A stretch of 64,000 nt of DNA from JAIBJN01 sp963699495 (GCA_963699495.1 CAVOUB010000008.1:310001-374000); one strand, 5' to 3'; shown: positions 24,575 through 33,720, counted from the stretch's first letter. The notes: a model not told the origin generated them from the sequence alone. Program-made: numbers and translations.

Positions 24575-25291
24575 CTACTCGTGAGGCGGCAGGAACGTGT
24601 CGGTCTCGTAGCTGTGCAGAACCGCACTCGTATGCAGCCCGGCGTGTGCAATGGGTGCGCCGATCGGGTTAAGCGTCACGAGCGTTGGGATGCTCCAGAT
24701 CACGTCACCCGCGACTGGCTTCCGCAGCTTCTCTGAGCGAAAGTCGCTGTAGCCCACGTGGTACACGGCCGTCATCGCCAGCGAGGCGAACAGGGCGATA
24801 AGGCCGATGGCGATCTTCCCGCTTATCCGGTCGCGCAGCCTCGTTCCCGCGAACATGGCGAAGACCGCGAGGATCGGGAAGGCGGAGAGCAAGAGCCCGT
24901 CGGCCAGCCCGTAGGCGACGCCCCGCCACATGACTGCGCCGATCAACTCCAGTCCACCTGGTCGCGCCGTCGCGTCCTCGGTTCGCAACACGATCAGCGT
25001 GAGAAGGCCGGCAACCGCTAGACCGAGCACGACCGCCAGCACCCAGCGGCGCCGCATCATCTCGGCGAAGGACTGACCCGTTGCGCGAACCCAGAGGCCG
25101 AAGAAGACACCGACCCCGACCACGTAGATGGCGTAGTAGAGATCGCGCGGCAGTTCGAGGAGATCAGCGAGGGCGAAGGGGACGAGGAATGCGAAGACAA
25201 AGCCACTCAGGAGCCAGCGGAGGTGCTGGCCTGCCGTCGCGCCGAGGCGAGCAGACAACCCCGTGCGCCTCTCGATTGCATGCGTGCCCAT
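24575..25291 (-). CDS. Polytopic membrane protein, unknown function
   Basis: A 238-residue protein with about five transmembrane helices (WLLSGFVFAFLVPFALADLL, AIYVVGVGVFFGLWVRA, WVLAVVLGLAVAGLLTLIVL, LLLSAFPILAVFAMFAG, IAIGLIALFASLAMTAVYHV). The start at ATG 25291 is set by an AGGAGG box eight bases upstream; the frame remains open to 25501 without such a site. The C-terminal part (NPIGAPIAHAGLHTSAVLHS) is His-rich. The family is not recognised. Confidence 0.75.
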   Translation of the reverse strand: MGTHAIERRTGLSARLGATAGQHLRWLLSGFVFAFLVPFALADLLELPRDLYYAIYVVGVGVFFGLWVRATGQSFAEMMRRRWVLAVVLGLAVAGLLTLIVLRTEDATARPGGLELIGAVMWRGVAYGLADGLLLSAFPILAVFAMFAGTRLRDRISGKIAIGLIALFASLAMTAVYHVGYSDFRSEKLRKPVAGDVIWSIPTLVTLNPIGAPIAHAGLHTSAVLHSYETDTFLPPHE

Positions 25292-25523
25292 GAGCCACCT
25301 CCTTTTCGCCGAACGATCCCACCGCGCAGGCGATACGCACATCAGCACGATCACTGAGCCGGGCCGTGGTTTTTCCGCAGAACGGGTCAGGTCGCGCCGC
25401 GCTAGGCGCGGGCGCCGAGCGAGCCGCAGTTCCTCTTCGCGTTCGCGTAGTCCGCCACGCCCTGGCTCCGGTGCGGACTTCCGGTACAAAGAACGTCCCA
25501 ACCGTGTGGTTGAGCCGTTCTCC

Positions 25524-26594
25524 TTAGAAGAGCTGGTTCTCGCCGGCGAAGATTGCGGACACTGACTCGTCCGCGAAAACGTTCTCGATCGTCTCCGCGA
25601 GGATCCCCGAGATCGTCAGGACGGTCAGCTTGTCCGGTCGGTTGAGCTCGGGGATCGAAACGGTGTCAGTCACCGTGATGCCGGCCAACGTGGACTCACC
25701 CAGCTTCCGGAGGGCCTCGTCCGGGAAGAGACCGTGCGTCGCGCACGCGTAGACCTTGGTGGCGCCCGCTTCGAGGAGCGCCTGCGCGCCGGCCACGAGG
25801 GTGCCGCCCGTGACGATGATGTCGTCGCTCATGATCGCGATCTTTCCGCTCACGTCGCCGACGACCTCGGTGACGGAGGCGACGTCATGGGCCGGCCGCT
25901 GCTTGTTCATGAGCGCGAAGTCGGCGTCGAGCATCTGCGCGAACTTCGTCGCCATCTTCGCTCGGCCCGGGTCAGGCGAGACGGCGACGACGCCTTCCCC
26001 GTGGAGGCCGAGTGTCTCGCGGTAGTAGCGCGCGAAGAGCGGGAGCGCGGTCATGTGGTCGACCGGGATGCGGAAGAAGCCCTGGATCTGCCCGGCGTGG
26101 AGATCCATGGTGAGCACGCGGTCGGCGCCGGCAGCGTCGAGAACGTCGGCGAGGAGCTTCGCGGTAATCGGCTCGCGTGGAGCAGACTTCTTGTCCTGCC
26201 GTGAGTACGGGAACCACGGCATGATCGCCGTGATCCTGTGGGCGGACGCGAGCTTGGCGGCCTGGATCATGATCTGGAGCTCCCACAGGAAGTCGTTCGT
26301 CGCCGGGCCGTGGCACGCCTGGACGATGAAGACGTCGGCTCCGCGGATCGACTCCTTGTAGCGACAATAGATCTCGCCGTTCGCGAAGGTCTTCAGCTTG
26401 ACGTCGCCGAGCTCGATGTTGAGCTGGTCGGCGATTCTCTGCGCGAGGACCGGGTGCGAGCGCCCGGAGAAGAGCATCAGCTTCCCGGAGGGACCGCGCT
26501 CGATCCACCGGCCACGCTCGCCGTGCGGCTGTGGCGTGTGCTCGGGCGTCACTTCGAGGCCCGGGAGCGCGAGCTCAGTCGTTCCGGTTTCCAC
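25524..26594 (-). CDS. prs: Ribose-phosphate pyrophosphokinase
   Basis: A 356-residue enzyme making PRPP from ribose 5-phosphate and ATP for purine, pyrimidine, His and Trp synthesis. KLMLFSGRSHPVLAQRIADQ, CHGPATNDFLWELQIMI, MPWFPYSRQDKKSAPREP, the catalytic DLHAGQIQGFF and the PRPP loop DDIIVTGGTLV are present. A 37-residue N-terminal extension (ELALPGLEVTPEHTPQPHG) precedes the usual start, so an internal start is possible. It overlaps the glmU 3' end by 20 bases, the standard glmU-prs order. Confidence 0.96.
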   Translation of the reverse strand: METGTTELALPGLEVTPEHTPQPHGERGRWIERGPSGKLMLFSGRSHPVLAQRIADQLNIELGDVKLKTFANGEIYCRYKESIRGADVFIVQACHGPATNDFLWELQIMIQAAKLASAHRITAIMPWFPYSRQDKKSAPREPITAKLLADVLDAAGADRVLTMDLHAGQIQGFFRIPVDHMTALPLFARYYRETLGLHGEGVVAVSPDPGRAKMATKFAQMLDADFALMNKQRPAHDVASVTEVVGDVSGKIAIMSDDIIVTGGTLVAGAQALLEAGATKVYACATHGLFPDEALRKLGESTLAGITVTDTVSIPELNRPDKLTVLTISGILAETIENVFADESVSAIFAGENQLF

Positions 26595-27915
26595 GCAGGT
26601 AGCCCTCCTTCGTCACCTGATGCGCCCGCGCGATTGCGAGCGAGTCCGGCGGCACGTCCTCGGTGATGTACGAGCCGCCGCCGATCCATGCACCGTCTCC
26701 GATCGTCACAGGAGCCTCGAAGCCATTGTGAATGCCGGTCCTGACGTTCCGCCCGATCGTCGTCCGGCCCTTCTCGCGTCCGGGCTCGTGCGGGAGGTTC
26801 GCAGTGATCGTGCCGGCGCCGACGTTGGTGCCTTCCCCGACCTCGGCGTCCCCGATGTACGAGAGATGGGGCACCTTCGTGCCTTCGCCGATCTGAGCGT
26901 TCTTGAGCTCCACGAAGGTCCCGGCCTTGGCTCGCGCGGCGAGCACCGTTCCAGGGCGAAGGTAACAGAACGGGCCCACCAGCGCGTCCTCCCCCACCTC
27001 GGCGTCGACGACGACCGCGTGCGGCCCGACCTCGGCTCCCCGGCGAACCACCGTGCGCCCGCGAAGAACGGTGAACGGATGGATGACGGCGTCGGGCTCG
27101 ATCTCCACGTCGGGCTCGATCCACGTGGTCGCGGGATCGACGACGGTGACCCCGGCCTCGAGGTGGCCGGAGACGATCTGGTCGCGAAGCTGCGCGCCGG
27201 CAGCTGCGAGATCGGCCCTGGTGTTCACGCCTTCGCCAACACGTGGGTCCACGGCACGGTACACGGCCACGCGCCGCCCGTCATCCACCAGATGGCGTAC
27301 TGCGTCGGTGAGGTAGAGCTCACCCTGCGCATTGTCGGTGCCGAGGCGCGCGAGGCCGCCCCACAGTGCGTCTGCCTCAAAGACGTAGACCGAGGAGTTC
27401 ACCTCGCGGATCGCAAGCACGTCCGGGGCCGCGTCCGCCGCCTCGACGATCGCGCGGAGCCGGCCGTCCTGGTCGCGGACGATTCGGCCATAGGCGCCGG
27501 GCTCCGAGGGCTCGAAGGAGAGCACCGTCGCAGCAGCATCGGCCTCACGATGCGCGTCGAGGAGGCGGCGCAGCACATCGGTCGAGAGAAGCGGGGCGTC
27601 GCCGGCGAGCACGACCACGTCACCCGTGAAGCCTTCGAGCGCCGGACGCGCCGAAGCAGCCGCGTCTCCCGTCCCGCGCGCCGTCTCCTGCACCGCGAGC
27701 GCTACCCCCTCGGGAAGCGTCCCCTCGAGCTCGGGAAGCGTCCCGGGCGAGGTGACGACGACGAGCGGGTCGGGCTCGAGCTCCCAGGCGGCGGCAATCG
27801 CCCAGTCGACGAGCCTCCTGCCCAGGAGCCGATGCAGGTGCTTCGGCACGCGCGAGTGCATGCGCGTGCCCAGACCCGCGGCCATCACCACCGCTGCGAG
27901 AGGAGTGCCGGTCAC
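26575..27915 (-). CDS. glmU: Bifunctional GlcN-1-P acetyltransferase / GlcNAc-1-P uridylyltransferase
   Basis: A 446-residue enzyme making UDP-GlcNAc for peptidoglycan and teichoic-type polymers. The N-terminal nucleotidyltransferase has AAVVMAAGLGTRMHSRVPKH, VVLAGDAPLL, FEPSEPGAYGRIVRD and GEGVNTRADLA. The C-terminal left-handed beta helix has hexapeptide repeats (GEDALVGPFCYLRPGTVL, GAGTITANLPHEPGR) and ends with IARAHQVTKEGYL. The start is GTG 27915, 10 bases from the tRNA-Gln gene on the same strand. Confidence 0.96.
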   Translation of the reverse strand: MTGTPLAAVVMAAGLGTRMHSRVPKHLHRLLGRRLVDWAIAAAWELEPDPLVVVTSPGTLPELEGTLPEGVALAVQETARGTGDAAASARPALEGFTGDVVVLAGDAPLLSTDVLRRLLDAHREADAAATVLSFEPSEPGAYGRIVRDQDGRLRAIVEAADAAPDVLAIREVNSSVYVFEADALWGGLARLGTDNAQGELYLTDAVRHLVDDGRRVAVYRAVDPRVGEGVNTRADLAAAGAQLRDQIVSGHLEAGVTVVDPATTWIEPDVEIEPDAVIHPFTVLRGRTVVRRGAEVGPHAVVVDAEVGEDALVGPFCYLRPGTVLAARAKAGTFVELKNAQIGEGTKVPHLSYIGDAEVGEGTNVGAGTITANLPHEPGREKGRTTIGRNVRTGIHNGFEAPVTIGDGAWIGGGSYITEDVPPDSLAIARAHQVTKEGYLRGNRND

Positions 27916-27925
27916 GAGGGAGCCA

Positions 27926-27999
27926 TGGCTGGGGCGGGAGGATTCGAACCTCCGGTCACGGGACCAAAACCCGTTGCCTTACCACTTGGCTACGCCCCA
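27926..27999 (-). tRNA. tRNA-Gln(TTG)
   Basis: Read on the minus strand, the acceptor arm TGGGGC pairs with GCCCCA, followed by G and an encoded CCA. The D arm (GTAGCCAAGTGGTAAGGC), the anticodon loop TTTTGGT with anticodon TTG closed by ACGGG/CCCGT, and the T arm CGGAGGTTCGAATCCTCCG fold normally. The anticodon bases correspond to 27965-27967. It precedes glmU on the same strand. Confidence 0.97.
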
Positions 28000-28033
28000 C
28001 CGCAGGTCGAGTATAGGCCCGGCCTGCGGGGCA

Positions 28034-28390
28034 CTACCGTCGGTCCACGAGGAGCATCGCGAGCAGGAGGGCCGCCATCAGCACGAGGATCACGATCGCG
28101 AAGAACTTCGCGACCTCCCACAGCACCGGCACGATCACCGCGATCAGCTGGGACGCGGCAAAGATCCAGGCGATCTCGCGAAGCGCATGGAAGCGTGCCC
28201 CCCGCGCGACGAAGATGTACAGGGCCACCGCCACCGTCGCCAGCGCGAGCACCCAGAACCAGCGGAGCTCGCTCGCGACGACGAGCAGGCTCTCCACCAG
28301 CCCGATGACGAGCGCCAGACGCAACCGGCGCTGCTGCAGCCAGAGCCCGCGCCCGCTGTCGCCGGCCTCGATCACGGGAGAGCTCGTCAC
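28034..28390 (-). CDS. Small polytopic membrane protein, unknown function
   Basis: A 118-residue protein with about four hydrophobic helices: LALVIGLVESLLVVASELRW, WVLALATVAVALYIFVA, EIAWIFAASQLIAVIVPVLW and FAIVILVLMAALLLAMLLV. There are no conserved charged motifs in the membrane part. The gene lies 10 bases downstream of ispE on the same strand and is probably co-transcribed with ispE, rsmA, tatD and metG. Family not recognised; similar small membrane genes occur beside ispE in other Actinobacteria (general knowledge, not checked). Confidence 0.72.
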   Translation of the reverse strand: MTSSPVIEAGDSGRGLWLQQRRLRLALVIGLVESLLVVASELRWFWVLALATVAVALYIFVARGARFHALREIAWIFAASQLIAVIVPVLWEVAKFFAIVILVLMAALLLAMLLVDRR

Positions 28391-28400
28391 GCGGCCGACG

Positions 28401-29228
28401 TTACCAGACGGGTGCAGCCGTCCAGGTACGGGTGCTGCGGCCCATTCGACGCGCCGCCGACCGTGCTTCCCGGCGACTCTCGAAGAGCCCGTAGACGGCC
28501 GGCCCGGCGCCGCTCACATCGGCCCGGAAGGCTCCGGTCGCCCTGAGCTCGGCCGCGAGCGGAGCGGCTCCCGACGCCTCGGCGAGGTCGTTCGGCGGCA
28601 GCGTCGCGAGGTCGGTCGGTCGGCGGACGCCTTCGAGTGCGCGGAGGAGCTCGGCCTTCCGCTGCTCGAAGCCGGGGCCTCCGCCGAGGCGGTCGTAGCG
28701 CGCGTAGACCGCTGCGGTCGAGCCCTTCTCCACCTCGCGGGGCAGCGCGATCAACACCCAGAAGTCCTGCGGAAGGTCGAGTGGAGAAAGCCGCTCGCCT
28801 GCGCCCTCGGCCAGCTTCGGGCCCGGCGCCAGGAAGAACGGCACGTCGGCGCCGACCGAGGCGGCGAGCGCCTCGAGGCGCCCGGGCGGTAGCGGCTCGG
28901 ACAACGCCGCGTTGGCGAGACTGAGCGCGGCCGCGGCATCCGCGCTCCCGCCGCCGAGGCCCGCCGCGACCGGAATCTCCTTCGTCAGGTGAACGTGCCA
29001 GGCCGGCGTCACGCCGGCCTCGGCGGCCAGGCTCGCGAGGGCCGAGCCGACGAGCGTGTCGTCGAACCCTTCGACAGCCAGCCCGGGGTCCGCCCTCAGC
29101 TCGAGGCGGTCGCAGACGTCGATCCGTTGGAGAACGGTGGCGACCTCGTGCAGCCCGTCGGCGCGCTGGGGCCCGACGACGAGCGCGAGGTTGATCTTCG
29201 CGGCGGCGACGGCCCGGACCGGCCTCAT
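28401..29228 (-). CDS. ispE: 4-diphosphocytidyl-2-C-methyl-D-erythritol kinase
   Basis: A 275-residue GHMP kinase acting in the MEP isoprenoid pathway. The N-terminal AAAKINLALVVG with the catalytic-site Lys, the ATP loop PVAAGLGGGSADAAAALSLA and the C-terminal DVSGAGPAVYGLF (GHMP motif 3) are present. The start ATG 29228 overlaps the rsmA stop as ATGA. The rsmA-ispE pairing is conserved in Actinobacteria. Confidence 0.95.
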   Translation of the reverse strand: MRPVRAVAAAKINLALVVGPQRADGLHEVATVLQRIDVCDRLELRADPGLAVEGFDDTLVGSALASLAAEAGVTPAWHVHLTKEIPVAAGLGGGSADAAAALSLANAALSEPLPPGRLEALAASVGADVPFFLAPGPKLAEGAGERLSPLDLPQDFWVLIALPREVEKGSTAAVYARYDRLGGGPGFEQRKAELLRALEGVRRPTDLATLPPNDLAEASGAAPLAAELRATGAFRADVSGAGPAVYGLFESRREARSAARRMGRSTRTWTAAPVW

Positions 29229-30004
29229 GCGATCAGCTCGGCAAGGCGAAGAAACTCCCCGGGCGCCAGCTCCTCGGCACGCACACCGGCAGGGCGTCCG
29301 AGCTCGGCCGCAGCCGCGACCACCTGCTCGCGGCCGCTGAGCCCCGCAAGCTCGAGTGAGTTCGCCAGGGTCTTCCGCCGGTGCGCGAACGCCGCCTGGG
29401 CCAGGCGCCGGACCGACTCGAGCTCGGCGTCCCAGGGGCGTTTTCGCCTGAAGGCAACCAGCGCGGAGTCCACGTTCGGCGGCGGCCGGAAGCACGTGCG
29501 CGCAACCGGATGGAACCCGGTCCTTTCCGTCGCGAGCTGGAGGACCACGGACACGGCGCCGTAGTCCTTCGTCCCGGGAGACGCGAAGAAGCGCTCCGCG
29601 ACCTCCCGTTGCACCATCACGCACCAGAGCTCGATGGTCGTCAGGGCTGCGAGGCTCTCCATGACGATCGGAGTCGCGACGTTGTACGGGAGGTTCGCGA
29701 CGAGCTTTCGCGGCGGCGGCTCGAGCTGGGCGTGGAGCAGCTCGAGGGCATCCCCGAAGACGAGCTCGACGTTGTCCCGGCCGGCGAGACGCTCGCCGAG
29801 CGCCGGCTCGAGGCCGCGGTCGAGCTCGATCGCGTGCACGAGGTGGACGCGGTCGGCGAGGTGCGCGGTGAGCACGCCGAGGCCTGGCCCGATCTCGAGC
29901 ACGACGTCGTCGGCGCCGAGCTCCGCCAGCCGCCCGATCACGTGGAGGATGTTCTCGTCCACGAGCCAGTGCTGTCCGAGCTCGCGTTTCGGGCGGGAGC
30001 TCAC
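29225..30004 (-). CDS. rsmA: 16S rRNA (adenine1518/1519-N6) dimethyltransferase
   Basis: A 259-residue methyltransferase. RELGQHWLVDENIL at the N-terminus, the SAM loop VVLEIGPGLGVLTAHL, FGDALEL and the catalytic NLPYNVATPI are visible, followed by FRPPPNVDSALV. It dimethylates two adjacent adenines in helix 45 of 16S rRNA during late assembly. The GTG start overlaps the tatD stop as GTGA. The family's usual start of the fold matches this choice. Confidence 0.96.
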   Translation of the reverse strand: MSSRPKRELGQHWLVDENILHVIGRLAELGADDVVLEIGPGLGVLTAHLADRVHLVHAIELDRGLEPALGERLAGRDNVELVFGDALELLHAQLEPPPRKLVANLPYNVATPIVMESLAALTTIELWCVMVQREVAERFFASPGTKDYGAVSVVLQLATERTGFHPVARTCFRPPPNVDSALVAFRRKRPWDAELESVRRLAQAAFAHRRKTLANSLELAGLSGREQVVAAAAELGRPAGVRAEELAPGEFLRLAELIA

Positions 30005-30750
30005 GGCAAGCGGAAGACGGTGGAGGCGTTGGCCTCGATCCGCTGCTCGAGTGCGTGCGCATCCTCGCCACGCGCCTCCGCCAACGCCGCGAGCGTGTGC
30101 ATCACGTAGGCCGGCTCGTTGCGCTTCCCCCGCACCGGCTGGGGCGCGAGGTAAGGAGAGTCGGTCTCCGCGAGCAGCCGCTCGGGCGGAACACGCGCCG
30201 CCGCCCAGCGCAGCTCGGGCGCCTTCGGGTAGGTGACGTTCCCGGCGAAGGAGACATACCACGCGGATTCGAGCGCCGGCTCGAGGAGCGCGGACGACGA
30301 GAAACAGTGAAGGATGATCGGGACCGCCTCCGGGAGCTCTCGGAGGACCGCCACTGTGTCGTCATCTGCCGCGCGCGTGTGCACGACGAGCGGCTTGCCG
30401 AGCTCGACGGCCAGCTCCGTCTGAGCACGGAAGGCCCCTGCTTGCCGGTCCCGCGGTGCGAGGTCGCGGTAGTAGTCGAGCCCTGTCTCGCCCACGGCGA
30501 CCGCCTTCGGGTGCGCGAGCAGCTCCCGGAGCTCTCGAAGCTCCGGCGGGCCAACCTTGCCCGCCTCGTGCGGATGCAGCCCGAGCGCGGCGAAGACGCC
30601 CTCCTCCCGCTCGCAGAGCGCAAGAACCGCCCGACAGGACTCGACGCTCGTTCCGACCGTGATCACGCGCACCACACCCGCGGCGCGGGCCCGCTCGAGG
30701 ACCTCGCTCGCATCCTCGAACGCGTCGAGGTGTGCGTGCGCGTCGATCAT
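30001..30750 (-). CDS. tatD: TatD-family metal-dependent deoxyribonuclease
   Basis: A 249-residue TIM-barrel hydrolase. The metal ligands appear in MIDAHAHLDAF, AVGETGLDYYRD, PLVVHTRAADD, LHCFSSS and LAETDSPYL. Family members are 3'-5' DNA/RNA exonucleases; the exact cellular role varies. ATG 30750 begins at the conserved DAHAHLD motif. It lies 31 bases downstream of metG and overlaps rsmA, the usual metG-tatD-rsmA-ispE order. Confidence 0.94.
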   Translation of the reverse strand: MIDAHAHLDAFEDASEVLERARAAGVVRVITVGTSVESCRAVLALCEREEGVFAALGLHPHEAGKVGPPELRELRELLAHPKAVAVGETGLDYYRDLAPRDRQAGAFRAQTELAVELGKPLVVHTRAADDDTVAVLRELPEAVPIILHCFSSSALLEPALESAWYVSFAGNVTYPKAPELRWAAARVPPERLLAETDSPYLAPQPVRGKRNEPAYVMHTLAALAEARGEDAHALEQRIEANASTVFRLP

Positions 30751-30781
30751 CGGCCGAGTCTTGTCCGCAGCGGCGCTCGTG

Positions 30782-32302
30782 TCACGCAGCCGCCGTGGGC
30801 GCGTCCACGCGCGGGAACAGAGGCACGGCCGGCTCGATGCCCTCCGTCGCCACGGCGCGCCCCGGGGCGACCCCCTCCCACGCCGGGTCGGACGGCTGGC
30901 CGAGGGCCGAGAGAATCCGCTCCGACGTCTCCGGAACGAACGACGACAAGGCGACCGCGACCGCCCGCAGCCCGTCGGCGAGCTCGTACAGCACACGGGC
31001 CAACTCCGCCTCGCGCGCCGGATCCTTCGCCAGCTCCCAGGGAGCGGTCTGCTCCACATGGCGGTTGAGGGTGCGCACGAGCTCCCAGATCAGCTCGAGA
31101 GCTCCGGTGAGGTCGAACACGTCGAAGCGCGCTTCCACCTCCACGCGCATTTTCTCGATGGCGGATGCCAGCTCGTCGGAGACGGTAGTCGGCGCGAGCC
31201 GGCCCGCGCGGTACCGGGCAATCATCGCCGTTGTCCGCGAGACGAGATTGCCCAGGTCGTTGCCGAGCTCGCGCTCGTAGCGCTCGTGGATGCCCTCGAT
31301 GGAGATGCTCCCGTCCTGCCCGAACGTCGCCACGCGGAAGAGGTAGTAGCGGAGCGGATCGACCCCGTAGACGTCGATCAGGTCGAGCGGGTCGATCACG
31401 TTTCCAAGCGACTTCGACATCTTGCGCTCGTCCATGAGCAGATAGCCGTGCACGAACAGCTGCCTGGGGACGTCGAACCCGGCCGCGAGGAGGAGTGCAG
31501 GCCAGATGACGCAGTGGAATTTGAGGATGTCCTTGGCCAGCAGGTGGCGTACCTCGGGCCAGAACCGCGGCCGGAGGTCCTCTCCCGGGCGGGCGAAGGC
31601 GAGCGCACTCCAGTAATTGATCAGCGCGTCGACCCAGACGTAGACGACCTGATCCGGATCCCACGGAACCGGCACGCCCCAGCGCTGCGACGCCCGGCTC
31701 ACGCTGATGTCGTCGAGGCCCCGCTCGATGAAGCTCCGCGCCTCGTTGTAGCGGAAGCTCGGGAGCACGATGTCGGGCCGCTCGTCGTAGAGGCGGAGGA
31801 GAGCCTCCTGGTAGGCGGAAAGCCGAAAGAAGTAGTTCTTCTCCTCCACGTACTCCGGCGGAATCCCGTGCTGCGGACAGAGGCCGTCGACAAGCTCGTC
31901 CTCCGTGTAGAAGGCCTCGCACCGCGTGCAGTAGAGCCCCGCGTAGACGCTCTCGAAGATGTCGCCGCGCTCGTAGATCCGCTGCAGGAACTCCTGCACC
32001 AACGCCTTGTGCCGCTCGTCCGTCGTTCGAACGAAGAAGTCGTTCGACGCATTGACCCGTACCGTCATCTCCTGGAAGGCGGCCGCGTTCCGGTCGACGA
32101 ACTCCTGCAGGTCGAGACCTGCCTCCGCCGCGACGCGCGGGATGTTGGAGCCGTGCTCGTCGGTCCCCGTGAGGAAGAAGGTCTCCTCGCCCCGCTGCCT
32201 CCGATGACGCACGAGGATGTCCGCCGCGATCGTCGTGTAGGCGTGCCCGATGTGGGGCGTCGAATTGACGTAGTAGATGGGCGTGGTCACGTAGAAGCTC
32301 AT
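30782..32302 (-). CDS. metG: Methionyl-tRNA synthetase
   Basis: A 506-residue class I synthetase. YVNSTPHIGHAYTTI contains the HIGH motif. The connective domain has the zinc-site cysteines in YCTRCEAFYTEDEL and CPQHG-like context, and KMSKSLGNVIDP is the KMSKS loop. The anticodon-binding helix bundle follows. The C-terminal dimerisation domain found in some MetG proteins is absent, as in the short actinobacterial form. Start ATG 32302. Confidence 0.96.
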   Translation of the reverse strand: MSFYVTTPIYYVNSTPHIGHAYTTIAADILVRHRRQRGEETFFLTGTDEHGSNIPRVAAEAGLDLQEFVDRNAAAFQEMTVRVNASNDFFVRTTDERHKALVQEFLQRIYERGDIFESVYAGLYCTRCEAFYTEDELVDGLCPQHGIPPEYVEEKNYFFRLSAYQEALLRLYDERPDIVLPSFRYNEARSFIERGLDDISVSRASQRWGVPVPWDPDQVVYVWVDALINYWSALAFARPGEDLRPRFWPEVRHLLAKDILKFHCVIWPALLLAAGFDVPRQLFVHGYLLMDERKMSKSLGNVIDPLDLIDVYGVDPLRYYLFRVATFGQDGSISIEGIHERYERELGNDLGNLVSRTTAMIARYRAGRLAPTTVSDELASAIEKMRVEVEARFDVFDLTGALELIWELVRTLNRHVEQTAPWELAKDPAREAELARVLYELADGLRAVAVALSSFVPETSERILSALGQPSDPAWEGVAPGRAVATEGIEPAVPLFPRVDAPTAAA

Positions 32303-32394
32303 CCGCGCCCATCATACGGACGGAATTCCAGAGTCCCGCCCGCGGTTTCAACCCGGTCGAGACGGGAATTGAGTGATGACAACCCGGCACGGGG

Positions 32395-33651
32395 TCACCG
32401 AGCCGAGGACATCTCGACTCTTCGACAACGAGAGGGAGGACGAGGACCCACCCGATGGAAACGTCCAGGCGCAGCAACAGCGCGAAGACGACTACAGGGA
32501 TCATTCGGCACCTCGATGAGCTCGGTCGAATCGTCATCCCAATCGAGATCCGCAAGCGATTCGGGCTGACCGAGCGCGACGCGCTCGAGATCTCGGTCAA
32601 GAACCAGACCATTCTTCTCAGCAGACCCAGGAGCGCCTGTGTCTTCTGCGGATCGACCCGCTCGGTCGTGGAGCACAAGGGCCAGGGCATCTGCCGGTCG
32701 TGCCTCGCCGAGCTGCCGACGGCGAGCCACTAGGAGCCCGGCCGCGAGCGCGATGAGGGCCGCCGCTCCGGCCGCGGCCGCTGCGCCGTCCGCCCATGAG
32801 GATGGCGCGGCATCGGACGCAGTCGGCTCCACGCCCCTGGCCCCGGCGGTCTCGACGGCCACTGCGAGAGGAACCTCGAACGACCGCAGGACCGTCCGCG
32901 CGGGTAGGGCGGGGACCGAAGGAGCCCGGCCGGAAACGTCGGCGTCCTCGGACACGGGCGCGGACGGCCGAGCCTCGCCGTCCTTTTCCGCGGCACGTCT
33001 GCCCGCCGCGACCGGAGGCGCGCCGACCGGCACGTCCCGTGGTTTCACGGGATGAAGGGCCTTCGGCGCGTCCGGCGCGGGAGCGGGCGCCTCAGGAGCC
33101 GGCGCCGGGGTCTGGGGAACCTCCACCGGCGGAACGGGTTGAGCGGGTGCAGGCACCGCCGGTGGTGCGGGAGGCGGAGGCGGTGCCGCCGCGCGTTCCG
33201 GGAGGAGCGAGAGCGGGTCGACGTAGCCGTTCGGGTCCGACGTCACCCGGATGCCGAGATGGACGTACGGCTCGGCGTGCTCTGCGTCCCCACTCGGGCC
33301 GACGGTGCCCAGGGGCGCTCCTTCGGCAACCGGGGCCTCGCGTGCGACCTCGTAGGAGCCAAGGTGCACGAGGGTCACGGAATAGCCGTCTGCGGTCTGC
33401 ACCGTGACGGTGCGGCCGCCGCCCGGGACCGTGCCGGCGAAACTGACGACTCCGGCGGCCGGCGAATGCACTGCCGCGCCGCCTGGCGCGGCGATGTCGA
33501 CCCCGCGGTGCTGTCCACTCGCATAGGGGTCGCCTCCGAGGACGAAGGCTCGTAGCACCGGCCCGTCAGCGGGCCAGGTCCAGGCGAGTGCGGGCGGCGC
33601 GCCGGCCTGGAACGCGATCAGGACCGGAAGCAGGGCGACCAGACGTCTCAT
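32395..33651 (-). CDS. Secreted M23-family peptidase (LytM domain), membrane anchored
   Basis: The frame codes 418 residues from ATG 33651 with an AGGAGG site upstream. A signal peptide (LVALLPVLIAFQAGAPPALA) is followed by a LytM/peptidase M23 domain (YASGQHRGVDIAAPGG, GRTVTVQTADGYSVTLVHLG, EPYVHLGIRV). The first zinc ligand His and the HxH-like site are present, but the active site is not textbook. A Pro/Ala-rich region and one transmembrane helix (GAAALIALAAGLLVARRRQ) follow. The last roughly 105 residues lie antisense to the AbrB gene and may not be real coding. Confidence 0.8.
   Translation of the reverse strand: MRRLVALLPVLIAFQAGAPPALAWTWPADGPVLRAFVLGGDPYASGQHRGVDIAAPGGAAVHSPAAGVVSFAGTVPGGGRTVTVQTADGYSVTLVHLGSYEVAREAPVAEGAPLGTVGPSGDAEHAEPYVHLGIRVTSDPNGYVDPLSLLPERAAAPPPPPAPPAVPAPAQPVPPVEVPQTPAPAPEAPAPAPDAPKALHPVKPRDVPVGAPPVAAGRRAAEKDGEARPSAPVSEDADVSGRAPSVPALPARTVLRSFEVPLAVAVETAGARGVEPTASDAAPSSWADGAAAAAGAAALIALAAGLLVARRRQLGEARPADALALVLHDRAGRSAEDTGAPGSAEKNGLVLDRDLERVALGQPESLADLDWDDDSTELIEVPNDPCSRLRAVAAPGRFHRVGPRPPSRCRRVEMSSAR
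32455..32733 (+). CDS. SpoVT/AbrB-fold regulator with C-terminal zinc ribbon
   Basis: A 92-residue putative DNA-binding protein from ATG 32455. The swapped-hairpin AbrB core reads IIRHLDELGRIVIPIEIRKR followed by FGLTERDALEIS. The last third is a small zinc ribbon, CVFCGST and CRSCLAEL. AbrB/SpoVT proteins bind DNA as dimers and act as transition-state regulators. It is divergent from metG. The whole gene lies antisense to the open 3' part of the M23 peptidase frame. Confidence 0.88.
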   Translation: METSRRSNSAKTTTGIIRHLDELGRIVIPIEIRKRFGLTERDALEISVKNQTILLSRPRSACVFCGSTRSVVEHKGQGICRSCLAELPTASH

Positions 33652-33691
33652 TGTTCCTGCCTCCTGTTGTCCGTTATGTCAACGATCCACG

Positions 33692-33720
33692 AAGGTAGCA
33701 GGACGTGCGGACGTTGTCAA
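33692..33720 (-). promoter_or_regulatory. Sigma-70-type promoter of the M23 peptidase gene
   Basis: On the minus strand TTGACA (33715-33720) is followed, after 17 bases, by TACCTT (33692-33697), about 40 bases before the ATG at 33651. An AGGAGG ribosome-binding site lies between them. A second TTGACA nearer the gene has no good partner. This is the clearest consensus promoter seen in the window. Confidence 0.6.
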
